From the NCBI GenBank assembly GCA_016207475.1, contig JACQPM010000019.1:1-11670 (forward strand): 11,670 nucleotides of DNA. The letters are read 5' to 3'. A program made the translations under genes and the position numbers. Positions within the stretch are counted from its first letter, which is position 1. Each line of letters opens with the position of its first letter. This document shows positions 1 through 6,601 of this stretch, piece after piece. This DNA is from Methanobacteriota archaeon (GTDB taxonomy: Archaea > Hydrothermarchaeota > Hydrothermarchaeia > Hydrothermarchaeales > JACQPM01). The notes under the pieces were generated by a model that was not told the origin of the DNA, did not search any database, and saw only the letters and a list, made by a program, of their open reading frames with translations.

Positions 1-318
1 GGCCTCTCCCAGGACCTCTACCAGTGGGCCCTCTTCCAGGGGGGCGTCCAGTTCTTCCTGGCGATCCTCTCCCCCTTCGCCATCACCGTGGTCATAGACG
101 CCAGCAGGGACCTGACGGAGAGCATAGTATCCAGGGAGGTCTTCCTGGACATAGGCCGGGTAGCAGGGGGGATGGTCCTGGCGGCCTCCATGTACCTGAC
201 GGGTGAGATAAGGCTGGCCATCATCGGCTCTGGGCTCGCCCTCCTCCTCTACCCGTTGGTCCTGGCCAGGAACGGCCTCTACCCCGGCGAGCTCCGGTGG
301 AGGCCAGATGCTCGATGA
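1..318 (+). CDS. C-terminal part of a membrane transporter, probably MFS (5' end outside window)
   Basis: The frame is open from the first base and ends at TGA 316-318, giving the last 105 codons of a longer gene. Three hydrophobic stretches are visible, roughly residues 15-33, 48-66 and 70-88 of the fragment. The middle one follows the sequence SREVFLDIGRVAGG, which resembles the charged loop and GR-containing helix found late in many major facilitator transporters. The protein ends soon after the last helix, as is common for MFS carriers. No substrate can be inferred. The gene is convergent with the HAD phosphatase gene, and their 3' ends overlap by 98 bp on opposite strands. The family call rests on general appearance. 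It is certain only that this is a polytopic membrane protein tail. Confidence 0.6.
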   Translation, partial: GLSQDLYQWALFQGGVQFFLAILSPFAITVVIDASRDLTESIVSREVFLDIGRVAGGMVLAASMYLTGEIRLAIIGSGLALLLYPLVLARNGLYPGELRWRPDAR

Positions 319-928
319 ATTCCATCACCCCTCTCCCGTATGGGTTCTCGCAGACGTAGTCCGCTTCAGTTTTGAGCTCCGGCACCGCATTGGCCACCGC
401 CCCCTTAATATCTGCGATCTTGAAGAGGGAAAGGTCGTTCTCCCCGTCCCCGATGCAGGCTAGGGTCGCATCGATCTCCATGGCGTCCAAGGCCCTCAGG
501 ACCCCCGAGCCCTTGTCCACGCCCCTGGGGAGTATCATCAGCGAGTCCCGGTTGTACTCCAGGGTGAGGTCGAGCCCCGCCAGGGCGGCCCTGGCCTCGG
601 TCTCGTGGACCCTCTTCACAGAGACCACAACCTCGCCGGAGGAGAAGGGTATCCCCTTCTGGTCCAAGCGGTCTCTGATCTCCCCTGTTGGGCCGTTCTG
701 GACGAAGGTCACGCCCCCCACGTACACAACGGCCCCATTCTCCAGCACCAGGGCGTCGCCGAGCCCCATGAGCCCGCTCTCCCTGAAGAACTGGAGCTCC
801 CTACCGGAAGCTATGATCACCTCCATCTCCCCCCTGGCGCGCTCCAGGCATTCCAGTACATCTGCCGAGGGAACGAAGCTCTCGTCAGTCAATGTCCTGT
901 CGTAGTCCACAGCCAAGGCTAGCCTCAT
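221..928 (-). CDS. HAD-superfamily phosphatase, archaeal phosphoglycolate-phosphatase-like (Cof / IIB type)
   Basis: This 235-residue protein has all the HAD motifs: nucleophile motif VDYDRTLTD (Asp8 and Asp10), motif II Ser41 in IIASGRE, motif III Lys139 in RGVDKG, and motif IV GDGENDLSL (Asp161, Asp165). The region between motifs II and III (about residues 75-130) fits a C2-type cap, as in archaeal phosphoglycolate phosphatases and in sugar-phosphate phosphatases of the same subfamily. The start ATG overlaps the treT stop by 4 nt (ATGA), which suggests translational coupling in the solute operon. Its place after two glycosyltransferases raises the possibility of a sugar- or glycosylglycerate-phosphate substrate instead of phosphoglycolate; this is inference. 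The last ~25 residues are Arg/Gly-rich and are encoded opposite the end of the upstream-window transporter gene, so they are probably not a conserved part of the fold. Confidence 0.85.
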   Translation of the reverse strand: MRLALAVDYDRTLTDESFVPSADVLECLERARGEMEVIIASGRELQFFRESGLMGLGDALVLENGAVVYVGGVTFVQNGPTGEIRDRLDQKGIPFSSGEVVVSVKRVHETEARAALAGLDLTLEYNRDSLMILPRGVDKGSGVLRALDAMEIDATLACIGDGENDLSLFKIADIKGAVANAVPELKTEADYVCENPYGRGVMEFIEHLASTGARRGRGRSWPGPTGRGGGRAQSR

Positions 929-2145
929 AGGTACAGGTTCTCCTGGTGGTGTCCTGCGAGGAGGAAGAGGAGGAGGTAGTCCTTCAGGTGTCTCGTGAGG
1001 AGGAAGTTCTGCCTGACGTGCTCCCTCCCGTTCCTCCCCAGCCTTTCCGCAAATTCCTTATCCCTCAGCAGCTTCCTGATGTGGTAGGCGGCCCCTTCTA
1101 CAGAATGGGAGAGGAGGCCGGTGTTCCCATGGTTTATCTGGAGGGGCATCCCTCCAACGGCGGAGGCCACAACGGGCTTCCCCTTCCATAGGGCCTCGCT
1201 GACGGTCAGCCCGAAGCCCTCCTTGATGGACTTCTGGACCACAACAGCGGCAGCCCTCTGGAGGGCGTTGATCTCTAAATCACTTCCCGAAGGCAGGGGC
1301 AAGACATGGATATCCCTGTCTGACTCCGCTTCTCCTTCAACCTCCCTCAGAACTTTCTCCCCTTCGGGATCGTCGGCAGCCCCCCCACCGGCCAGGACCA
1401 GCTGGCAGTCGATACGTCTCTTCACCAGCCTGTAGGCCTCGATCACCCCCAGCGGGTCCTTCAGCCTGTCGAACCTGGATATCTGGGCAACGATGGGCTT
1501 CTCCTGATTTATGTCATATTTCCTCAAGACCAATTCTATGGCCGACTCCGACAGCTCTTTGTTCTTCTCGCTGAGGGGGTCGATGGAGGGCGCTATGAGG
1601 TACCGCCTTATGGGGAGGACCCTGGCGAAGCTGGGGGCGGTGAATACCGAGGCGTCGTACTGGGCCACGAAGCTCCTGATGAAGGACCAGACCCTGCCGT
1701 CGGGGGCCGAGAGGTCTATATGGCACCTCCAGATCCAGCGGGCCTTGGACCTCTTCCGTCCCTTGATCATGGCTACAGGCTGGGGGTCGTGGACGAAAAT
1801 GATATCATCGGATAAGGAGATCTCCTGCAGATTTTGCTGCGTCGTCTCTAGGAACGTGGAGAAGTCTTTCTCAGAGAGGTCTACTGCCGCTCCATGGAGG
1901 GCGTTGTGGAACTTCTTGGTCACCTCGAAGAAACGCTCCCCACCCTTCATGACATTCCACCTGGCGTCTATCCCGAGCTCTTTCAGGAGGGGGACCATAC
2001 GGTGGAGGATCTCTGCTACCCCCCCGCCCACCGCTGTGGAGTTTATATTCTGCACCACTGTACCCGACAGCTTCTCGCTCAGGAGCCGCAGTTCTTCTAT
2101 CACTTCATCCCCAACTATGGCTCTGTACTCCTCCAGCCCGACCAT
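925..2145 (-). CDS. treT: Trehalose synthase TreT (trehalose glycosyltransferring synthase, GT4)
   Basis: TreT joins NDP-glucose and glucose to give trehalose and NDP, reversibly, in the cytoplasm. The 406-residue product closely resembles Thermococcus/Pyrococcus TreT as I remember it. Visible motifs are NINSTAVGGGVAEILH (33-48), HDPQP (119-123), WRCHIDLS (139-146), APSIDPLSEKN (about 185-195), and the GT-B retaining EX7E motif with Glu309 and Glu317 in KEGFGLTVSEALWKGKPV. Length is normal for the family. The start ATG overlaps the preceding gene's stop by 1 nt (TAATG) and has a GGTGA-type ribosome binding site about 7 nt upstream. It is the fourth gene of a five-gene operon and is followed by a HAD phosphatase, which the TreT reaction itself does not need. 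Assignment to TreT is strong; the preferred nucleotide sugar cannot be read from sequence. Confidence 0.92.
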   Translation of the reverse strand: MVGLEEYRAIVGDEVIEELRLLSEKLSGTVVQNINSTAVGGGVAEILHRMVPLLKELGIDARWNVMKGGERFFEVTKKFHNALHGAAVDLSEKDFSTFLETTQQNLQEISLSDDIIFVHDPQPVAMIKGRKRSKARWIWRCHIDLSAPDGRVWSFIRSFVAQYDASVFTAPSFARVLPIRRYLIAPSIDPLSEKNKELSESAIELVLRKYDINQEKPIVAQISRFDRLKDPLGVIEAYRLVKRRIDCQLVLAGGGAADDPEGEKVLREVEGEAESDRDIHVLPLPSGSDLEINALQRAAAVVVQKSIKEGFGLTVSEALWKGKPVVASAVGGMPLQINHGNTGLLSHSVEGAAYHIRKLLRDKEFAERLGRNGREHVRQNFLLTRHLKDYLLLFLLAGHHQENLYL

Positions 2146-2789
2146 TACCCCTTCACCCTCTCCTCGACGAGCCCTATGAGGGCCTCCCTCAGGTTCTCCA
2201 AGGTATAGGTGTAAGGATTGAGGGAGGAGATCTCATTGGCCAGTTCCTCGTCCCCGACACTGTCCGCTATCCAGTGGGAGAAGTCGTTCTTCTCCCTTCC
2301 GAGCCTCAGCCTTGCCTCGAAGAGGTGGAAGTAGATCGAGCAGATGCCAACTTTCCTCAAGGCCTCCAAAAATTCCTGGAGGTTTGTCGCAGTGTAACGA
2401 GTCTGGGCCACGACCAAGTTGGCCTTGATGAAATAGAACTCCATCCCTCCGGGGGCCTCCCTCAATGGAGGCCCTTTGGCGAGGTAATCTTCGATCGTCT
2501 TCAGGATCGCCTGCCGGAGGAGGGGGATGGAAGAGAAGTCGCATGTATCGATGCCAGCTAAGCACTCTCCGAGGGAGGCTTCCAGGAGGACCTCCCCTAC
2601 CCAGTGGGCGAAGTCGCTGGGCGGTTCTGGGGTGAGATAGTGGTGCTCCTGGAGGAAGTTGTGGGTGTGGTAGTAGATGGAGGAGTCCGGTACCTCTCTT
2701 ATCCCTTCGGCAAGTTCCATTATGTTTATAGCCTTCTTACCGGTATATTCTGGGAGGATGAACCTGGTATAGAACCTGAAGGGTTCCAT
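2145..2789 (-). CDS. DUF5752-like protein, built as a tandem duplication
   Basis: The product has 214 residues, no signal peptide and no membrane segment, so it is probably cytoplasmic. I recognise it as resembling the DUF5752 group of uncharacterised proteins, from memory only. Its two halves repeat each other. Residues 4-41 align without a gap to 118-155, with about 12 identities, ending in SIYYH (37-41) and SIYFH (151-155). SDFAHWV (58-64) then matches NDFSHWI (168-174), and LRQAI (91-95) matches LREAL (200-204). The conserved Tyr/His and Asp-Phe-x-His-Trp positions in both halves could form a ligand or metal site; this is inference. The gene lies between two glycosyltransferase genes. Its ATG directly follows the GT4 stop (TAGATG), and its TAA overlaps the treT start, so a role as partner or regulator of glycosyl transfer is plausible but unproven. 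Confidence 0.75.
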   Translation of the reverse strand: MEPFRFYTRFILPEYTGKKAINIMELAEGIREVPDSSIYYHTHNFLQEHHYLTPEPPSDFAHWVGEVLLEASLGECLAGIDTCDFSSIPLLRQAILKTIEDYLAKGPPLREAPGGMEFYFIKANLVVAQTRYTATNLQEFLEALRKVGICSIYFHLFEARLRLGREKNDFSHWIADSVGDEELANEISSLNPYTYTLENLREALIGLVEERVKG

Positions 2790-4160
2790 CTATCTTCTGA
2801 ACTCCTCGACGGCCTCCTTCAGAACCCGGAAGACTGCCTCCGAACCCTCCTCGATCCAGCACCGCCTGGAGGTATCGTACCCCTTCCCCCCCATCTCTCC
2901 CCCTCTTGCCGGGTCTTTCAAAATATGCTGCACCTTATCCGCCAGCTCTCCGCTGTTCCTGGGGGCGAAGGTGAAGCCGTTGACCCCATCGATTACGAGC
3001 TCTGACGAGCCTGCGCCGGTGCTCACCACCACAGGCTTCTTGTAGAGCCATGCCTCCACCACCGTAAGGCCGAAGCCCTCTCTGATGGAAGGCAGGACGG
3101 CGATCTCGCAGAGATGGTAGAGGGACCTCAGCTCCCCCTGGCTCAGGTAGCCGGTGAAGGTTATATGGTCTCTAACTCCCAACTCTTTTGCCACGGCCTC
3201 CAGCCTCGACCTCCAGACTTCGCTCTTCGGGTGGGCCAACCCGCCCTTCTTGCTCCCGGAGAAGCTCCCGTTACCAACCAGGACCAGTCTGGCATCAGGG
3301 AACTCATCCACCACTCTCGCAAGGGCCTCGATGGCCGTGTCCTGGCCCTTCATGCCGTCCATCCTGGCCACAACGGCTATCAGCCTATCCCTCTCGCCCA
3401 AGGAGAACCTCCTCCTGAAGCCCTCTATCTCCTCGTCCTCGGGCTTGGTCCACTTCCCCTGGTCCACATACGGGTAGATCTGGTGGGCCTTCCCCCTATA
3501 CCCCGACCTTATGAGACCCTCCAGGTCCCGCTTGCAGCTCACCACCACGGCGTCGAAGCCCTCCATGCCCCTCAAGATGAAGTTCCGGACATGCTTAGAG
3601 ACTTTGTCCAGTTGGAGGGGGATATGCCACCGGAAGACTGCCGGCGCCACGAGGCCTATCATGGCCCCAACCTGGAGCTGCTGGAAGTCGTGGATGTAGA
3701 AGGCGTCCACCTCAGGAAGGATCTCGAGCATCTTCTCGGTACAGAGCCAGTTGTACTTGGCGAAGGCCGCGAACTCCCTCATGTCCAGAGGAGTTATATT
3801 CAGATTATGGGTCTCCTGCCAGATCATCTCCTTGCAGTGGGCGTAGGAGGTCAGCTCTTTAGGCTCGAGAAGGATGCTGTGCATCGTTATCCCGTTGGAG
3901 ACCACCCTCTCGGGCCCCGTGGGGTTCAGGGCGATCCAGTGGGGGTTGTCCGTCTTACCTTCGGCCATCAACCTCTGGAGTAAGGGATAGAGCATGATCG
4001 GGACCCCTCCAGGGGTGAACTCGTAGTCCTCCCCCTCAGAGAGCATCTCCAGCGGGAGAGGGTCCGGTAGGTTCCCGTACTTATCCAGGAGGGCGTTGTA
4101 CTCGATCTTGAACCTCACCAGGGGGGTCTGGCTGTTGAGGCAGAGCCTCAGTTTATCCAT
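2790..4160 (-). CDS. GT4-family glycosyltransferase, TreT-related, substrate unknown
   Basis: This GT-B glycosyltransferase has 456 residues from the chosen ATG. The N-terminal acceptor domain holds GGVPIMLYPLLQRL (51-64), IHDFQQLQ (156-163) and FRWHIPL (176-182). The C-terminal nucleotide-sugar domain holds VVARMDGMKGQD (about 263-274) and the EX7E motif, Glu361 and Glu369 in REGFGLTVVEA. The HDFQ and WHIPL positions parallel HDPQP and WRCHIDLS in TreT two genes downstream, so the two enzymes look like distant paralogues. I chose ATG at 4160 because a GGTG ribosome binding site lies 6 nt upstream. An in-frame GTG at 4169 overlaps that site and would add three residues. The gene overlaps the end of the channel gene by 8 nt. 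Donor and acceptor cannot be read. A sugar-phosphate or phosphoglycerate acceptor would give the downstream HAD phosphatase a job, but this is inference. Confidence 0.85.
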   Translation of the reverse strand: MDKLRLCLNSQTPLVRFKIEYNALLDKYGNLPDPLPLEMLSEGEDYEFTPGGVPIMLYPLLQRLMAEGKTDNPHWIALNPTGPERVVSNGITMHSILLEPKELTSYAHCKEMIWQETHNLNITPLDMREFAAFAKYNWLCTEKMLEILPEVDAFYIHDFQQLQVGAMIGLVAPAVFRWHIPLQLDKVSKHVRNFILRGMEGFDAVVVSCKRDLEGLIRSGYRGKAHQIYPYVDQGKWTKPEDEEIEGFRRRFSLGERDRLIAVVARMDGMKGQDTAIEALARVVDEFPDARLVLVGNGSFSGSKKGGLAHPKSEVWRSRLEAVAKELGVRDHITFTGYLSQGELRSLYHLCEIAVLPSIREGFGLTVVEAWLYKKPVVVSTGAGSSELVIDGVNGFTFAPRNSGELADKVQHILKDPARGGEMGGKGYDTSRRCWIEEGSEAVFRVLKEAVEEFRR

Positions 4161-5211
4161 CTTCAACACCTTCCCGCCTGGGGATGGAGATCCTGACGGG
4201 ATAGGATATTTCGATCCCTGCGTCCCTGTACCTGGCCGTGAGCTCTTTTATGAACTCGTGGATGACCAGATACTGATCCACGAACTTTTCCACCTGGAGG
4301 ATGATGGAGAACTCTATGTTGGACTCGCCAAAGCGGTTGTACCTGATGAAGGGTTCGAACTCCTTCACACCGCCTGGGACCTCCTGGAGGATCCTCTTTG
4401 CAGCTTCCACCGTGACCTTCTCCACTTTTGCCAGATCAGAGTCATAGCTCACCCCACATGGGATGACGACGGCCATCAGGGGTTCCGGGAGGTAGTAGTT
4501 AGTTATGACGCTCTGGGCGAGCCTGGAGTTCGGGATCACCACCACGTTGTTGGGGAGGGTCCTGATCCTGCAACTCCTCCAGCTTATATCCTCCACATAG
4601 CCGGAGTCCCCGTTCTCCAGCCGGATGTAATCCCCTATCCTGACCGGCTTGTCTGTCACGATATAGAAGCCGGCGAAGACGTTGGTCAGCGTGTCCTGGA
4701 GGGCTAGGCCCACGGCGAGAGTCGCCACCCCAAGGCTCGCTATGAGGGGCGTGACCTCTATCTCCAGCTTGTCCAGGATGGCTATAAAGGCCACCGCATA
4801 GATGAAGAGGGCCACGACTTTCTGGGCCATGGGGCGGAAGCGGTGGTCCACACCTATCTTGGAGGAGTACCACTCTATGAGGATGTAACCAACCCTGACG
4901 GCAGTGCATGCCAGAATGGTGACGAAGAGTATGGTGGCGAGGACCTGCAACTCCTCCCGAAACCCTGCCAAGGCGTCTATGTTCCCGAAGGCCAGATCTA
5001 CGCCCAGCAGTATGACCACCCAGTAGAGGGGGCCCTTAATAGCCCTGAGGATCTTCTCGTCCAGGTCGGTGCTGGTCTTCTTGGCCAGCTCCAGGAAATA
5101 GCTATCTACGGCTCTCTGGAGCAGTCGGGCGGCTATGGGGGTGAGGATGAGGATGGAGACGGCTATAATCAAGTCTTCATACAACGCCGCTTCTTGCCAC
5201 CATACCACCAA
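4153..5211 (-). CDS. MscS-family small-conductance mechanosensitive channel
   Basis: The 352-residue membrane protein lets ions and small solutes out when membrane tension rises. Hydrophobic segments are near residues 12-30, 62-80, 90-112 and 132-148. The pore helix follows at about 153-182, with the small-residue pattern LIASLGVATLAVGLALQD that is typical of MscS TM3. The beta domain (about 184-245) contains RIGDYIRLENGDSGYVEDI and the family-typical IPNS (226-229). A C-terminal alpha/beta domain follows to about 345. It has more membrane segments than minimal E. coli MscS. The start is read as TTG at 5211, with a GGAGGG ribosome binding site 5 nt upstream; GTG at 5208 is a close alternative. 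It is the first gene of the trehalose operon and its end overlaps the next gene by 8 nt, which suggests solute synthesis and release are co-expressed. Confidence 0.9.
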   Translation of the reverse strand: MVVWWQEAALYEDLIIAVSILILTPIAARLLQRAVDSYFLELAKKTSTDLDEKILRAIKGPLYWVVILLGVDLAFGNIDALAGFREELQVLATILFVTILACTAVRVGYILIEWYSSKIGVDHRFRPMAQKVVALFIYAVAFIAILDKLEIEVTPLIASLGVATLAVGLALQDTLTNVFAGFYIVTDKPVRIGDYIRLENGDSGYVEDISWRSCRIRTLPNNVVVIPNSRLAQSVITNYYLPEPLMAVVIPCGVSYDSDLAKVEKVTVEAAKRILQEVPGGVKEFEPFIRYNRFGESNIEFSIILQVEKFVDQYLVIHEFIKELTARYRDAGIEISYPVRISIPRREGVEDG

Positions 5212-5231
5212 TGCAACCCTCCATGCAACCC
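5211..5231. repeat. Tandem 9-bp direct repeat over the mscS-family ribosome binding site
   Basis: ATGCAACCC occurs at 5211-5219 and again at 5223-5231, a 12-bp period on the plus strand. On the mscS coding strand it reads GGGTTGCAT twice. The second copy contains the end of the GGAGGG ribosome binding site and the first base of the TTG start. It could bind a regulator or be chance; no regulator site of this form is known to me. Confidence 0.55.
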
Positions 5232-5251
5232 AAAAGGTAGTGCATAGACTA

Positions 5252-5262
5252 AAAAATTTAAC
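5252..5262 (-). promoter_or_regulatory. Candidate promoter (TATA box) for the mscS-GT-DUF5752-treT-HAD operon
   Basis: The minus strand reads GTTAAATTTTTT here, the only A/T-rich run upstream of the channel gene. With the usual 25-27 bp from TATA centre to start, transcription would begin near 5231. That leaves a leader of about 20 nt carrying the GGAGGG site at 5217-5222. No clear BRE is seen. Confidence 0.45.
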
Positions 5263-5269
5263 GTTGTTC

Positions 5270-5299
5270 TATATTCTTGAGTTGGGAAACCTATTTATT
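5270..5299 (+). promoter_or_regulatory. Candidate promoter(s) for the nucleotidyltransferase-deoA operon
   Basis: Two TATA-like elements precede the gene. TATATT at 5270-5275 would start transcription near 5297 and leave a short leader with a GAGGGAG at 5304-5310. TATTTATT at 5292-5299, preceded by a BRE-like GGGAAAC (5283-5289), would start near 5322 and give a leaderless mRNA beginning almost at the ATG. The second fits better because the purine tract is about 13 nt from the ATG, rather far for a ribosome binding site. Both are inferences from spacing. Confidence 0.5.
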
Positions 5300-5323
5300 T
5301 CATGAGGGAGAATCTTTCCTTAA

Positions 5324-6601
5324 ATGAAATACCCGACCATAATCGCCACCGTGGGTGGGGAGGGGACCAGGCTGTACCCCATCACCCTGAACATCTCCAA
5401 GCCCCTGGTCGATATATGCAACCAGGCGGTCCTGACGCGGATGCTGGAGCCCCTCGTCCTCCAGGGGTGCCGGCGGGTCATCATGGCGAGCAAGGGCTAC
5501 GAGAATACGGTCCAGCTGAATAAGTACTTCAAGTCCGGGGCTGGCTTCTTCAAGCGTCTGGGCATAGAGGATGGGCAGGAGTTCGAGTACCAGCCCAACT
5601 ACGAGGATAAGGGGAGCGGCGACGCCGTCCGATGCTGCATGGAGTACTACGGCGTGAAGGGCGACGCCCTGGTGGTGAGCGGGGACAACCTTTTCGATAT
5701 AGAACTGGACGCCATCCTGAGGCAGCACAGGGAGAAGGGGGCCCTCCTGACGATAGGCCTCAAGGAGCTGGGCCCCCAGGAGGACGTCTCCCAGTTCGGT
5801 GTAGCGAAGCTCGACAAGGACATGAAGGTCTCGGCGTTCGTCGAGAAGCCCAAGCCTGGCACGGAGCCCTCGAGGCTCATAAACACCTCCATCTACGTCT
5901 TCTCCCAGGAGATAAGAAGGGTCTTCAGGGAGATGGGAGACCGGGTCAAGGACATAGGGAGGGATGTCATCCCCTACCTGACGGAGAGGGGGTACCCAGT
6001 CTACGGGCACATCCTCAGAGGGTACTGGGCCGATGTGGGGACCCCTGGGCGGTTCTGGAGGACCTCGATGGACATCCTCCATGGCGAGCTGAAGAACATC
6101 AAGCGGGAGCACGAGTACAAGCCCGGCCAGTGGATCCACCCCGATACGGTCTGCAGGACAAATGGCTTGGGTGGCGTGAGGATAAAAGGCACCGCGCTCA
6201 TAGGGAGGGCCTGCCAGATAGGCAGGAACGTGACCATCGAGGACTCCACCATAGGCCACACCTGCATCATTGAGGAAGGCACCACCATAAGGGAGTCGGT
6301 GGTCAACAGCTTCGCCAACATAGGGAAGAATACGATCATGAACAGATGCATCCTGGGGAGGTACACCACCGTGGAGGAGAACAGCCGGATAGATGCCGAG
6401 ATCGAGGTGGAGTTCCCGGTGGCCTCCCAGGATAGGATCCCGGTGGTGGGCGGCGGTGGGGTGACCATCGTCAGGAACTCGGTGATAGGGCCCGGGAAGC
6501 GCGTGGCGCCCATACACCAGTCCCACAGGATCCTCTCCACGGGCCGTTTCATGGAGCTGGGGTATGACAAGGAGAACGTCTACTTCAGGGAGAGGGTCTA
6601 A
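5324..6601 (+). CDS. Sugar-1-phosphate nucleotidyltransferase with left-handed beta-helix domain (NDP-sugar pyrophosphorylase)
   Basis: The enzyme should make an NDP-sugar and pyrophosphate from NTP and a sugar 1-phosphate. The 425-residue product has the nucleotide-binding loop GGEGTRLYPIT (11-21), SKP with Lys26, the metal-binding Asp in SGDNLFD (Asp121), VEKPKPG (173-179) and YWADVGTP (about 234-241). From about residue 285 to 395 come hexapeptide-like turns typical of a left-handed beta-helix. After SKPL the sequence is VDICNQAVL, unlike the usual VPIxxKPLI pattern, so base or sugar preference may differ from textbook RmlA/GlmU types. It is divergent from the trehalose operon, so glucose 1-phosphate as substrate and NDP-glucose for TreT as product is a reasonable inference. 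Its TAA is directly followed by the deoA ATG. The ATG at 5324 was chosen because it gives the complete nucleotidyltransferase N-terminus. Confidence 0.85.
   Translation: MKYPTIIATVGGEGTRLYPITLNISKPLVDICNQAVLTRMLEPLVLQGCRRVIMASKGYENTVQLNKYFKSGAGFFKRLGIEDGQEFEYQPNYEDKGSGDAVRCCMEYYGVKGDALVVSGDNLFDIELDAILRQHREKGALLTIGLKELGPQEDVSQFGVAKLDKDMKVSAFVEKPKPGTEPSRLINTSIYVFSQEIRRVFREMGDRVKDIGRDVIPYLTERGYPVYGHILRGYWADVGTPGRFWRTSMDILHGELKNIKREHEYKPGQWIHPDTVCRTNGLGGVRIKGTALIGRACQIGRNVTIEDSTIGHTCIIEEGTTIRESVVNSFANIGKNTIMNRCILGRYTTVEENSRIDAEIEVEFPVASQDRIPVVGGGGVTIVRNSVIGPGKRVAPIHQSHRILSTGRFMELGYDKENVYFRERV

Noticed and set aside
3114..3983. 289-codon plus-strand frame inside the GT4 gene
   Set aside because: Shadow frame; no domain, and the opposite frame has intact glycosyltransferase motifs throughout.
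5302..5523. Upstream ATG at 5302 giving a 73-codon frame
   Set aside because: It is out of frame with the nucleotidyltransferase, runs across its conserved N-terminus and shows no domain.
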